From: an uncultured Acidimicrobiales bacterium
GTDB taxonomy: Bacteria; Actinomycetota; Acidimicrobiia; Acidimicrobiales; SZUA-35
Assembly (NCBI GenBank): GCA_938021675.1
Contig: CALIFY010000052.1
Span: 1-64,000 of the forward strand
Direction: 5' to 3'
DNA length: 64,000 nt
Shown here: positions 44,113-52,651 of the stretch, in pieces
Layout of the letters: the number at the start of each line of letters is the position of its first letter
Numbering within the stretch: the first letter of the stretch is position 1
Made by a program: the position numbers and the translations under genes
The notes under the pieces: generated by a model
The model's input: the letters and a program-made list of their open reading frames with translations, nothing else
Database searches by the model: none
Told to the model about the DNA's origin: nothing

Positions 44113-45096
44113 CTATAGGTCGAGCCCCCGGCGAGGAAGGCCAGCGGCTTCATAGCAGCGGTCGATAACGGACATCTGGCGTTCGCCATCCTGGCCGTCG
44201 GTGGCCAGGGGTGCGCCATCGGTGACGGCGGCGAGGAAGGCGTCCAGTTGGTACGCGTATGAGGGTCGACGATCGAGCCGCTCAACTGATCTTTCGCCCC
44301 CGACCTCAAGCTGGATTTCGTGGCCAAGCTGAGGAGCAAGCGGACCGTCTACGTGTAGGGTGCCGTCGTCTCCCGTCACGGTGAATTCAGCCTGGAGCTC
44401 GGTCTGCGGGCGCATGTCGCCAGAGATGGTCGCTTGAATACCGGAAGGAAATCTGAAGTCAGCTGTCAAATAGGTGTCAACGTGCTCCGGGCCGACCTCG
44501 GCCGTTGCCGATACCACATCCGGCTCTTCTCCGGTTAAGTGGCGTATCCAGGAGATCGGATAGCAGCCGATGTCCATCGTGACGCCACCACCGGTCGCAT
44601 AGATCAGCCGAATATTGTCAGGATCAGGTATCGGGACGTGGAACGTCGCATCGATTGTTTGAACCGTACCTAGGGCGCCGCTTTGCACGACGGCTTTGGC
44701 CCGCTCGAACACGGGGTGGTAACGGTAATGGAATGCGTCGAGAAGCACCCGATCTGCGTTGTGAGCGGCTGCCGCCATCTCCGCTGCCTCATCGGCGTTC
44801 GAGGCCAAAGATTTTTCGCACAACACGTGCTTGCCGGCCTGAAGCGCCGTCATCGTCCACTCATGATGATGCGAGATCGGAAGAGGGATGTAGACGGCGT
44901 CTATCTCCGGGTCGTTGACCACGTCAAGGTAGTTGTCGTGAACGACGGGAATGTTGTGCCACCGAGCGAAGCCCTCGGCCCGATCGCGATCGCGTGCAGC
45001 GATGCAGTGGACCGCAGCCTGCGGTTCATCGTTGCACGGAGCGAGGAGGGCGCGAGGTGTGATGTTGGCTGTGCCGAGAGTTCCGAACTTGAGCAT
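44113..45096 (-). CDS. Gfo/Idh/MocA family NAD(P)-dependent oxidoreductase
   Basis: 327 residues. N-terminal Rossmann fold (FGTLGTANITPRALLAPC), the motif HVLCEKSLASNADEA with the conserved Glu-Lys of the active site, and a C-terminal alpha/beta domain. Members oxidise or reduce sugars and inositols, or form the dehydrogenase half of sugar modification pathways. Closest in feel to trans-1,2-dihydrobenzenediol / xylose dehydrogenase-like members. No operon partners. Confidence 0.9.
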   Translation of the reverse strand: MLKFGTLGTANITPRALLAPCNDEPQAAVHCIAARDRDRAEGFARWHNIPVVHDNYLDVVNDPEIDAVYIPLPISHHHEWTMTALQAGKHVLCEKSLASNADEAAEMAAAAHNADRVLLDAFHYRYHPVFERAKAVVQSGALGTVQTIDATFHVPIPDPDNIRLIYATGGGVTMDIGCYPISWIRHLTGEEPDVVSATAEVGPEHVDTYLTADFRFPSGIQATISGDMRPQTELQAEFTVTGDDGTLHVDGPLAPQLGHEIQLEVGGERSVERLDRRPSYAYQLDAFLAAVTDGAPLATDGQDGERQMSVIDRCYEAAGLPRRGLDL

Positions 45097-45143
45097 TGCA
45101 CCGACCGTAGCCGAACCTTGGCCGGCGGTTGAAACGAACCGGG

Positions 45144-45638
45144 TTAGCGAGCCCGATCTCCGGTCATCAGGTCGGTGTCATCGTTGGCGATGAGGTCTGC
45201 CACGGTGCGCCGGTGGCTGGTATGGAGCGCCAACTGGGATTCGGCTCGGGTGACGCCGGGAATGGCGGTGATGATTTGAAGGACCTCGTGGAGGTGGTCG
45301 TTCGATCGGGTCACGATCCGGCACAGCAGATCGCCCATTCCTGTGACGGTATGGATCTCCAGTACTTCTCGAACGGCGGACAATGTCTCGATGATCATGT
45401 CGTGGTCGCCCTGAGAAATCTCCAGGGTGCAAAACGCCGTGACCCCCAGGCCGGCCACGGCCGGGTCGATATCGGGCCCGTATCCGGTGATCGCTCCGAT
45501 GCGTTCCAGGCGGTCGAGACGGCTGTACGCCGTGCCTCTGGCCACGCCGGCCCGTCTGGCAATCTCGGTTAGCGAAGATCGACCAGCGCGCAAGGCGCTA
45601 ATCAACGCTCGATCGACTTGGTCAAGAACCGACGCCAT
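45144..45638 (-). CDS. Lrp/AsnC family regulator
   Basis: 164 residues from an ATG at 45638. N-terminal HTH (LDQVDRALISALRAGRSSLTEIARRAGVARGTAYSRLDRL) and C-terminal RAM ligand domain (VTGMGDLLCRIVTRSNDHLHEVLQII). Such regulators bind amino acids or related acids. It is divergent from the HPPD-like gene, which it probably controls; that suggests an aromatic or branched amino-acid-derived effector. Confidence 0.9.
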   Translation of the reverse strand: MASVLDQVDRALISALRAGRSSLTEIARRAGVARGTAYSRLDRLERIGAITGYGPDIDPAVAGLGVTAFCTLEISQGDHDMIIETLSAVREVLEIHTVTGMGDLLCRIVTRSNDHLHEVLQIITAIPGVTRAESQLALHTSHRRTVADLIANDDTDLMTGDRAR

Positions 45639-45761
45639 CTTGTTCAGCCTCCGTCCAAGTGACATGCCGACTATCTGACAAACTGTACAGCGCTTCGAAG
45701 TCTTTTGATGAAACTGATCAACGCTCTTGATAGATCTGATCGAAACGCTGAAGATGGACGC

Positions 45762-46451
45762 ATGCGACCAAGCCTCAAGAAAGTAGATCACATCACCTAT
45801 GCGTGCGCCAAAGGTTCGATCGAGCAGTGGGCGTGGTTCCATATCGAGGTCGAGGGCGGTCGCCTGATCAACCGGATCGACGACGTACGCCCCGGAGATA
45901 CCGAATCCAGCATGAAGATCTGGTGCATCGACTACGGCGACTTTGGCGTTGCCCTGATCGAGGGCATCGACCGCACCGAGCGGTCGCAGGTCACCAAATT
46001 CGTCGAGCGGCATGGGGACCATGCTGTCCAGCACGTGGCCTTCGACACCGGAGATCTTGACGGGTTCGTGCGTCACCTCAAAGCCATGGGGGGAACGCCT
46101 CGGGGAGAGGTGCTCGTCCGCAACGACGGGTTCGGCATGCTCAAACAAATGTTCGCCCGGGGGTATGCAGGAGGAGATGCGGCGGAGGCCAGCTTCCCCG
46201 AATATGTGCAACGCCCATCAGCCCATGACGCCGAAATCACAGCCGCCACCGGCGCCAAACACACTGCGACCACCGGCGCCAAACACACTGCCGACAGCAC
46301 CGTGGCGATCACTTTTGCCGAAGAAACAGGCAAAGGGTTTTACGACCAGATCGAAGATGCCGTCGCGGCCGGAGATGAAACACCCTTCTTCGACTTCACA
46401 AAGATGCCGAACGACTGGACGGTTCCCGAGCCGCAGCCGCTCAACGGTTGA
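45762..46451 (+). CDS. Single-domain 4-hydroxyphenylpyruvate dioxygenase-like VOC protein
   Basis: 229 residues. Matches the C-terminal catalytic half of HPPD: KVDHITYAC (first His ligand), DHAVQHVAFDTGDL (second His) and ASFPEYVQRP (Glu ligand), giving a complete Fe(II) facial triad. The N-terminal VOC half of normal HPPD (350-400 residues) is missing. A tandem 24-base duplication lies after the triad, followed by a Phe/Asp-rich tail (FFDFTKMPNDW). Likely an alpha-keto-acid dioxygenase or related enzyme. Divergent from the Lrp-type regulator. Start at 45762 is tentative; an earlier ATG at 45708 is possible. Confidence 0.75.
   Translation: MRPSLKKVDHITYACAKGSIEQWAWFHIEVEGGRLINRIDDVRPGDTESSMKIWCIDYGDFGVALIEGIDRTERSQVTKFVERHGDHAVQHVAFDTGDLDGFVRHLKAMGGTPRGEVLVRNDGFGMLKQMFARGYAGGDAAEASFPEYVQRPSAHDAEITAATGAKHTATTGAKHTADSTVAITFAEETGKGFYDQIEDAVAAGDETPFFDFTKMPNDWTVPEPQPLNG
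46248..46291 (+). repeat. 24-base tandem duplication inside the HPPD-like gene
   Basis: ACCGGCGCCAAACACACTGC occurs at 46248-46267 and 46272-46291, a period of 24 bases, so the reading frame is kept and TTGAKHTA-like octapeptides are repeated. It lies in a linker beyond the metal ligands and is probably neutral. Confidence 0.9.
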
Positions 46452-46558
46452 CAGCACTCCATGGCAAGGATCCCTCCGTGGGGTAACCGTTGGCGTAAGT
46501 CGACTCGACACCCTGGTGCGCCGCGGTGGTCATCTCAACGGGTAACCAGTCGTCGTCG

Positions 46559-47503
46559 ATGCGGGAGGAACGGCCGGCGTCTGCCGTAATCTCTTTGGTT
46601 GTGGAGTCGTCGAGCCGGGCAGCCAGTAGCTACGCCGAACGCGTCAACGTGGTGATGGACTACGTTCGCCAGCATCTCGATCGCAATTTGACGTTGGCCG
46701 AGCTGGCGCGTGTCGCCAGCTTCTCGCCGTATCACTTCCACCGGATCTTTAAGGGCCAGACGGGAGAGACGATCGCTTCGTTTACCCGCAGGGCGCGCCT
46801 CGAGCGTGCTGTTGCCCTGATGCGAAGTACCCCGACACGCGATCTTGGTTCGGTTGGGGTCGAGGTCGGGTTCGCCACACCGTCTGAGTTCTCTCGGGTC
46901 TTTCGATCGGTGTATGGACGAAGTCCCAGTACCTGGGATCGGCGATCACGGCTCGACGGTGCGGTTGATCTGACCGACGAGGTCGCAGCAGAAGAGGCGG
47001 GGATCTCTTGGCCCGATGGTTCGGGCCCGAAAGCTCGGTTGATGGCGCGGCCAGCGTGCCGGGTGGCGTACCTACGGGTCCGTGACCCTTGGCAAGACGA
47101 CCGGCTGACCGAAGGCTACGACCAGCTATTGACGTGGGTTCGACAACGAATGATCGAACCAACCGATCAACAGCTGCTCGGCTTGAGCTGGGAGAGCGGC
47201 AAGGTGACTCCACTCGATCTGCTCGTCTACGACCTCGGGATCACAGTGCCGGAAGACGTTACCGCCGAGGGGACGATTGGGGTCCATCATCTTCCGGCCG
47301 CGCTGGCAGTCGAAGTGCACTGCACCAGCCTGCGGTCGACGGCCATTGCCTGGGAGTTTCTCTACGGGGAGTGGCTTCCAAAATCTGGATATGAACCGTT
47401 GGACCGGCCGGCGGTCAAGTGGTTTCGGCGCGCTCCCGACAGGTTGGACTCGGCGGCCTGGGATGTCGACTGTTCGATTGCGGTTCGCAAAGGCTACGTC
47501 TAA
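46559..47503 (+). CDS. AraC family regulator with GyrI-like domain
   Basis: About 314 residues. N-terminal AraC/XylS double HTH (VVMDYVRQHLDRNLTLAELARVASFSPYHFHRIFKG and VGVEVGFATPSEFSRVFRSVYGRSPSTW), then a C-terminal GyrI-like small-molecule-binding domain (ACRVAYLRVRDPWQDDRL ... LLGLSWESGKVTP). Similar to SbmC/Rob-type regulators of multidrug response. The start is uncertain: an in-frame earlier codon at 46526 exists, and neither has a strong ribosome site. Confidence 0.88.
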   Translation: MREERPASAVISLVVESSSRAASSYAERVNVVMDYVRQHLDRNLTLAELARVASFSPYHFHRIFKGQTGETIASFTRRARLERAVALMRSTPTRDLGSVGVEVGFATPSEFSRVFRSVYGRSPSTWDRRSRLDGAVDLTDEVAAEEAGISWPDGSGPKARLMARPACRVAYLRVRDPWQDDRLTEGYDQLLTWVRQRMIEPTDQQLLGLSWESGKVTPLDLLVYDLGITVPEDVTAEGTIGVHHLPAALAVEVHCTSLRSTAIAWEFLYGEWLPKSGYEPLDRPAVKWFRRAPDRLDSAAWDVDCSIAVRKGYV

Positions 47504-47578
47504 GCCGACCGTCGGCTGTTTTTTCAGTCCGCAAGGAATCAACAGTGCAGGGGGAGTAGGTGGTGTTATTCATTACCC

Positions 47579-47962
47579 ATGAGCCAACAACACACTGAAG
47601 AAGTCTCGTCGACCAATGCCACCTTGATCCGAAACTACCTCGAGGTCACCACACCGGGAAGCTTGCAACTCGACCGGATTTCGTCGTTCCTCGCCGATGA
47701 CGTGACCATCGACGATCCCCTGATGTCAATGTCCGGCGCCGACGCATACATCGCCGCCCTGAGCCAGACGCCGACCGATGGCGGCATGCGATCGACCGTG
47801 CAGGACGTAGTGGCCGATGGCGATGTCGTCGCCGCCCGAGTGTTGTTCGAGGCCGGCGATCTTCAAGTTCAGTTCGCCCAATGGTTTTGGGTTGAGAATG
47901 ACGTTATCTCCAAAATCCAGGTGGTCTATGACCCTCGGCCGTTTCTTGAACAATCGGCCTGA
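47579..47962 (+). CDS. SnoaL-like (NTF2 fold) protein
   Basis: 127 residues with an NTF2-like cone fold: RNYLEVTTPGSLQLDRISSFLADDVTIDDPLMSMSGADAYIAAL, then VVAARVLFEAGDLQVQFAQWFWVENDVISKIQVVYDPRPF. Members act as small isomerases, hydrolases or ligand binders. No genetic partner indicates the substrate. Confidence 0.82.
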   Translation: MSQQHTEEVSSTNATLIRNYLEVTTPGSLQLDRISSFLADDVTIDDPLMSMSGADAYIAALSQTPTDGGMRSTVQDVVADGDVVAARVLFEAGDLQVQFAQWFWVENDVISKIQVVYDPRPFLEQSA

Positions 47963-48085
47963 CGCCGCCCGCTGATTCGGGCGTTCTGGCCAGAACGCGG
48001 AGAGCGGTCTCGGGACACGGTCGACCGTGGCGAGGCCGGGCCAGAATACGGGCGTCGTTGCCATGGACAACTAGACTCTCGCCTC

Positions 48086-49138
48086 ATGAAACTGGGGATG
48101 AACATCAACTACGTTGGCGATTTCGCCGCATCGGTCGATCGGGTCGTCGAGCTCGAACACGCCGGGCTCGATGTTGTGTGGGTCGCTGAGGCGTACAGCG
48201 TCGATGCGGTAAGCCAGCTTGGGTACTTGGCGGCCAAGACCAACCGGGTTGAGATCGGGTCGGGGATTCTCAATGTCTTTTCCCGGTCTGCAGCTGCCAT
48301 TGGTCAGACCGCAGCCGGGCTCGACATGGTGTCGAATGGCCGATTCATTCTCGGTCTCGGTGCCAGTGGGCCCCAGGTCATCGAAGGGTTCCACGGCATA
48401 CCGTACGAGAAGCCGATGTCTCGAATCACCGAATACATCGACGTAGTTCGGATGACGCTGCGGCGAGAGCCGCTGGAGTATGAGGGCAAAACGGTCACCA
48501 TCCCGCTGCCCGAAGGGGAAGGGACGGGGCTCGGTAAACCGCTGAAGCTCATCAATCATCCGGTGCGAAGCGAGATCCCCATCTGGTGGGCGTCTCTGAT
48601 GCCGCGTTCGGTTCGGGCCACCGCTCGATCGGCCGACGGCTGGCTTCCGGTGTTCTTCGTTCCTGGAGAGTTCCAACGGGTTTGGGGTGAAGACCTTCGG
48701 GTCGGTACGGCCGAGCGAGACCCGAACCTCGGTCCTCTCGACATCGGGGCCGGAGCACTGGTTGCCATCGGCGAGCAGTTCATCGGCGATGAGGCGGAAC
48801 GGGTTCTCGACGTTGGCCGACCGTTCACCGCTTTGTATTGGGGAGGTATGGGCGCCCGGGACAAGAACTTCTATAACACGATCGCCCAGAAGTACGGTTA
48901 CGAGAAGGAGGCCGCCGAGATCCAAGATCTTTATCTGAGTGGCAACAAGGATGATGCCGCCGCTGCTGTGCCCCGCGACTTCCTCGATCGATCGAGTCTG
49001 GTCGGCCCACCCTCGCTGGTGAAGGAACGTCTCGGTATGTGGCGGGAGGCCGGCGTGACCGTTCTTAACGTCAACGTCGCTCCCGGTGAAGATGCGGTCC
49101 GAACGCTTGAAAACCTCCGGCAATTGCTCGACGACTGA
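48086..49138 (+). CDS. LLM-class F420-dependent oxidoreductase
   Basis: 350 residues, luciferase-like TIM barrel: MKLGMNINYVGDFAASVDRVVELEHAGLDVVWVAEAY, EIGSGILNVFSRSAAAIGQTAAGLDMVSNGRFILGLG and GVTVLNVNV. The pattern ILNVFSRSAA with GRFILGLGASGPQV is typical of actinobacterial F420-dependent members. Catalyses hydride transfer between F420H2 and an unknown substrate. Confidence 0.92.
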   Translation: MKLGMNINYVGDFAASVDRVVELEHAGLDVVWVAEAYSVDAVSQLGYLAAKTNRVEIGSGILNVFSRSAAAIGQTAAGLDMVSNGRFILGLGASGPQVIEGFHGIPYEKPMSRITEYIDVVRMTLRREPLEYEGKTVTIPLPEGEGTGLGKPLKLINHPVRSEIPIWWASLMPRSVRATARSADGWLPVFFVPGEFQRVWGEDLRVGTAERDPNLGPLDIGAGALVAIGEQFIGDEAERVLDVGRPFTALYWGGMGARDKNFYNTIAQKYGYEKEAAEIQDLYLSGNKDDAAAAVPRDFLDRSSLVGPPSLVKERLGMWREAGVTVLNVNVAPGEDAVRTLENLRQLLDD

Positions 49139-49198
49139 TGAGCGGTGGTCGGCCCACCTTGTGGCTAGCCCGGTCGGTCCTTACCGCCCGTTCTCTGC

Positions 49199-50443
49199 CT
49201 ATGGAAGGACGTGGACCGGCGTGCCGTCCGGTATCTCGGCCGGAAGATACTCGGCGATGTGCATGGGAACCCGGACGCAGCCGTGGCTCGCGGGACCGAG
49301 CGGGACCGACTCGGATCCATGGAACGCGATGCCGCCGTTAAAATAGAGCGGGTTGTAGAGCCGCCCGATGTCCAGGCTCGATTCACGCCAACCGTTGATT
49401 CGTCGTTCGACGTGGAAATCGCCGAGCGGAGTGATCGAACTTCCGCTGTACTCCTCGTTCTCCCATGCGATGCCGCTGCCGGTCGATACGTGGCTGACAA
49501 GGGTTGGCGTCTTGGCACCGGGGTCGTAGATCTTGACCAGCTGCTCTGACAGATCGACCTCGACCCAGCGCTGGTCATGATCACGCTCCGGCGTCCCGAT
49601 CTTGCCATCCGATAGCTGTTGCCATGCATACTCGTCGAGCGGTCCCCAGTTGCCGTCGACGGGAACGCCGGCCAGTTTTTCCAACGCCCACACCGCCTCG
49701 ACCGTCTTCGTTCCGTATCCGCCGTCGGTCGTTCCTGGGTCGAACGGGCCGCTGGCAAGTCGTTTCTGAAGTGTCTCGACACCGGCGTTGTCGTCGCCGG
49801 CGGACAACGACAAGCCGTCATATTCGAAGCTGGCGAGCTCGACGATGGTCTCCTCATCGGCCTCGCCCGATTGGTTGAGCCCGGTCAGCGTTTGGAATGC
49901 CCTGACCGATCGCTCGGTGCCGTCGCCGTAGTCACCGTCGGCGGTGCCGGGACCGAATCCGAGCTCGGCGAGGCGTTCCTGCAGAATGAGGACATCGTTC
50001 CCATCGTCGCCGGGCCCGACCGCTACCAGTCGGCCGTCGTCGACTGGAGCCAGCGCCTGCTCGTCGTCCGAAGCGTTCGGCGCCGCTTGTTCATCGTCGG
50101 GGGCATCGACTTCGTTTGCGCTGTCTTCGGCCGCCCGAGTCAACGAAGTCGGTTCGTCAACGCCGCCGTCGGCCGTTGCATCGTCGCTCGGCTCCTGCTC
50201 GGATCGTCCGGGGGTACCTCCACGGGCGTCGTCGCTGGACCCAACCGAGTCGCCGGTCGCCGAGTCCGACGATCCGGTATCGGCGGTAGGCCTATCGGTG
50301 GTCGGTGTGGTCGCCGGTACCGCGGTCGTTGCCGAGGTTGCCGACTGGTCAGGGATCGGCGCCGTCTCGAGTTGAGCGCTCGTGCACGCCGCGGCTGGCA
50401 GCGTCATCGCAAAAAGCACGGAACAGCAAAAAGCACGGTACAT
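49199..50443 (-). CDS. L,D-transpeptidase lipoprotein with two peptidoglycan-binding domains
   Basis: 414 residues from an ATG with GGAG upstream. Signal with lipobox-like AAAC (LPAAACTSA), a long Ser/Thr/Asp/Glu disordered linker to about 145, two PG_binding_1 repeats (LILQERLAELGFGPGTADGDYG; TLQKRLASGPFDPGTTDGGYG), then the YkuD catalytic domain with Cys in ASHGCVRVPM and the upstream His in AFHGSES. Forms 3-3 crosslinks in peptidoglycan outside the membrane. Confidence 0.93.
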   Translation of the reverse strand: MYRAFCCSVLFAMTLPAAACTSAQLETAPIPDQSATSATTAVPATTPTTDRPTADTGSSDSATGDSVGSSDDARGGTPGRSEQEPSDDATADGGVDEPTSLTRAAEDSANEVDAPDDEQAAPNASDDEQALAPVDDGRLVAVGPGDDGNDVLILQERLAELGFGPGTADGDYGDGTERSVRAFQTLTGLNQSGEADEETIVELASFEYDGLSLSAGDDNAGVETLQKRLASGPFDPGTTDGGYGTKTVEAVWALEKLAGVPVDGNWGPLDEYAWQQLSDGKIGTPERDHDQRWVEVDLSEQLVKIYDPGAKTPTLVSHVSTGSGIAWENEEYSGSSITPLGDFHVERRINGWRESSLDIGRLYNPLYFNGGIAFHGSESVPLGPASHGCVRVPMHIAEYLPAEIPDGTPVHVLP

Positions 50444-50650
50444 AAGTCGTCTCCGCCCCACGTCGACCCTCCTCGTTGCGCCCTCTAGTGACAAAGACGT
50501 GTGAAGGAGGCAAACCGTTCCCTCCGGTATGTGGCAATACCGTTACGGCCTCGACCCAGTCCGACGCTCGACGAGCGTTGTGGTGCCGATGGCCTAGTCG
50601 CTTCAATCGCACTACCTCCCATCGGGCACGACTCGGGTGGTGTTGTTTAC

Positions 50651-50690
50651 TGTCACACCTGCGGTGTTGTGAGATGTCGCACCTGCGGTG
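50651..50690 (+). promoter_or_regulatory. Paired CACCTGCGGTG elements before the NiCoT operon
   Basis: TGTCACACCTGCGGTG (50651-50666) and TGTCGCACCTGCGGTG (50675-50690) are direct repeats spaced 24 bases, and each contains the palindrome CACCtgcGGTG. They end 18 bases before the ATG of the next gene. Two identical dyads a little over two helical turns apart suit a cooperatively binding regulator, possibly metal-responsive, as the second gene is a nickel/cobalt permease. Regulator unknown. Confidence 0.5.
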
Positions 50691-50707
50691 GCCTATAGGG
50701 TGACGGG

Positions 50708-51265
50708 ATGAGCGAGAATCTCCGGACCTTCGTGAAGGCTCTGTACGGTTTTGATGCTGTCGTGTCTCGGGTTCCGGCCACGGCATGGTCGAACGAGTCA
50801 CCGTGCGAAGGTTGGACCGCGACCGATGTGGTGGCACACAACATCGGGATGAATCACATGATCACCGGGTTCACCAACGCCGTCGATGCCGTCGGCCCTG
50901 CCCATGACGCGGTGATCGACGCGCCAACCGCGTGGGGTGAGTCGCTCGATACGGTGTTGGCCGCCATCGATTCGAAAGGGGCGCTCCAGGTGGAAGCCAG
51001 CACCCCATGGGGTGACATGCCGGTCGATACGTTTCTCGGCTTTGCCTGGGTCGATCCTCTTACCCACACCTGGGACCTGGCCTGCGCCACCGGGCAGGAC
51101 GCAGCACTCGATTCATTGTTGTGTGGGCGAGGTCTGGCCCAGTTGGAGCGGGCCGGTGATTCGCTCCGCGGTTCCGGCGCGTTCGGGCCGGCGGTTGAGG
51201 TGGCCGACGATGCGTCGGTCGTCGATCGCTTTATCGCCATCACCGGTCGCGACCCGGTCCGCTGA
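50708..51265 (+). CDS. DinB/TIGR03086 family protein
   Basis: 185 residues, helical bundle of the mycothiol-dependent enzyme superfamily: PATAWSNESPCEGWTATDVVAHNIGMNHM contains the conserved His, and DPLTHTWDLACATGQD is the second family block. Members include metal-dependent mycothiol transferases and uncharacterised proteins. It is 4 bases upstream of the nickel/cobalt permease gene, so they form an operon. Confidence 0.85.
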   Translation: MSENLRTFVKALYGFDAVVSRVPATAWSNESPCEGWTATDVVAHNIGMNHMITGFTNAVDAVGPAHDAVIDAPTAWGESLDTVLAAIDSKGALQVEASTPWGDMPVDTFLGFAWVDPLTHTWDLACATGQDAALDSLLCGRGLAQLERAGDSLRGSGAFGPAVEVADDASVVDRFIAITGRDPVR

Positions 51266-51269
51266 AACG

Positions 51270-52280
51270 GTGAGCGTAAGTTTTGCTCTGACCGCCCTGG
51301 TGCTCGGCATACGGCACGGCATCGATTGGGATCACATCGCGGCCATCGCCGATCTAACCAGCACGGCCGAGAACCGTCGCAAAGGATTCGTTCTTTCGTT
51401 GCTCTACGCGGTGGGTCACGGCGTCGTCGTCCTCGTCCTCGGAATGTTGGCCATCTTGCTCGGCGCGGTCATCCCGGAGTGGCTTGAGGAATGGATGGGG
51501 TACGTGGTCGGCGGCACGTTGATCGCCCTCGGGCTTTGGATCGTGGTCGACCTCATCCGACGAGGCCGTGACTTTCGGCTGCGAAGCCGGTGGATGCTGA
51601 TTCTCGATGGAACCTTTGCTGGGTTCAGAGCCGTCCGGTCCAAAAACGGACATCGCGTCGTGGCCCTCGAACATGAACATGAACATGAACATGAGGCTGG
51701 TGAAGGTCTGGCCCACGGCGAACACCCGGCTCATGATCACGCCCACATCGACGATGGTGCCGCCGATCCGCTAATCGATACGTCGGACATCGAAGCGATT
51801 GCCCCTCAGAGTCGAGCGTCCGGTGAACGGTGGGCAGCTAGCACGGGGATCGCTCGACGAATCCGGACGGCGTTGGCCAGTCACCGCTCGACGTATCGGC
51901 ACTCGCATCGACATCATCACGAACTCCATCTCCCGTCCGAAAGCACGGCATCGCCAACCGGTCGTTCCGGCAATGCGATGGCGGCCGGTGTTGGCATGCT
52001 CCACGGCGTCGGTGTCGAGAGCCCAACCCAGATCGCCATCTTCGTCGCCTCGACATCGTTGGTCGGCGTCCAGGCCGGGATGTTGTTGCTGGTCGCCTGG
52101 GTCGCCGGATTGATCGTGGCCAACTCGGTGATCGCCGTTCTGGCCGGGTTTGGCGTGCTCAACGCAGAACGCAACTTCGTGGTCTATGTGGCCGTCGCGT
52201 TGTTCGTCGCCGCCGGCAGTGTTGTCATGGGCGTACTGCTCTTGTTGGGCATTGATGCACTTCCCAGCTTGTCGCCCTGA
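51270..52280 (+). CDS. Nickel/cobalt permease (NiCoT/NicO-type) with His-rich loop
   Basis: 336 residues from the GTG at 51270, four bases after the preceding stop. Helix II carries the HX4DH signature essential for Ni/Co recognition (RHGIDWDHIAAIAD; His16, Asp21, His22). The large middle loop is unusually rich in histidine (ALEHEHEHEHEAGEG, GEHPAHDHAHIDDG, YRHSHRHHHELH), probably a metal-binding reservoir. About six to eight membrane helices in all. It transports Ni or Co across the cytoplasmic membrane; direction (uptake or NicO/RcnA-like efflux) is not settled, and His-rich loops are commoner in the latter. Confidence 0.88.
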   Translation: MSVSFALTALVLGIRHGIDWDHIAAIADLTSTAENRRKGFVLSLLYAVGHGVVVLVLGMLAILLGAVIPEWLEEWMGYVVGGTLIALGLWIVVDLIRRGRDFRLRSRWMLILDGTFAGFRAVRSKNGHRVVALEHEHEHEHEAGEGLAHGEHPAHDHAHIDDGAADPLIDTSDIEAIAPQSRASGERWAASTGIARRIRTALASHRSTYRHSHRHHHELHLPSESTASPTGRSGNAMAAGVGMLHGVGVESPTQIAIFVASTSLVGVQAGMLLLVAWVAGLIVANSVIAVLAGFGVLNAERNFVVYVAVALFVAAGSVVMGVLLLLGIDALPSLSP

Positions 52281-52361
52281 TCCGATATGCCGCAGCCCGT
52301 GGCTGGTGGGGTCTATAGTCTCGGCCGCAAGTGACTAGGGCTACTAACACAGGGATTTGAA

Positions 52362-52556
52362 ATGGCAAATGACTCACAAGGCAACTTCTGGCTCGGTGCA
52401 GCGGCAGGCTTTTTCCTCGGCTGTATCGGCATCGTTCTTTGCTTGGTGCTCGGAGGTTCCGAGACAAAGCGCGGTGCCTGGATCGGCTTCGGAGCGGCCG
52501 TCCTTCTCGGTATTTTGTTCGCCGTACTCGGCATCGTTGCCGGGGGAAGCAACTGA
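52362..52556 (+). CDS. Small two-helix membrane protein
   Basis: 64 residues. Two hydrophobic segments (FWLGAAAGFFLGCIGIVLC and AWIGFGAAVLLGILFAVLG) with a short charged turn GGSETKRG. Resembles many actinobacterial small hypothetical membrane proteins. No function assigned. A long hairpin follows. Confidence 0.7.
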   Translation: MANDSQGNFWLGAAAGFFLGCIGIVLCLVLGGSETKRGAWIGFGAAVLLGILFAVLGIVAGGSN

Positions 52557-52571
52557 ACTGAACGTGTGATT

Positions 52572-52651
52572 ACTCGACGCAGCGGGACTGCGGTGGTTTG
52601 TTGCTGCCGCAGACCCGCGGCGTGGGGTCATTGCCGCTGGCGGCGTCGAGT
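52572..52651. terminator. Large nested hairpin between convergent genes
   Basis: Inner stem GCGGGaCTGCGG (52582-52593) with CCGCAGaCCCGC (52607-52618), one mismatch, 13-base loop. Outer arms ACTCGACGC (52572-52580) and GCGTCGAGT (52643-52651) pair perfectly. It separates the small membrane protein from the convergent TPR gene and probably terminates both. Confidence 0.7.

Noticed and set aside
45639-46211. N-terminal extension of the Lrp regulator
   Set aside because: It runs antisense through the divergent HPPD-like gene and has no domain; the family N-terminus begins at the ATG at 45638.
50937-51269. Extension of the NiCoT permease frame into the TIGR03086 gene
   Set aside because: It overlaps the well-supported TIGR03086 gene in another frame; the membrane protein begins at the GTG at 51270.
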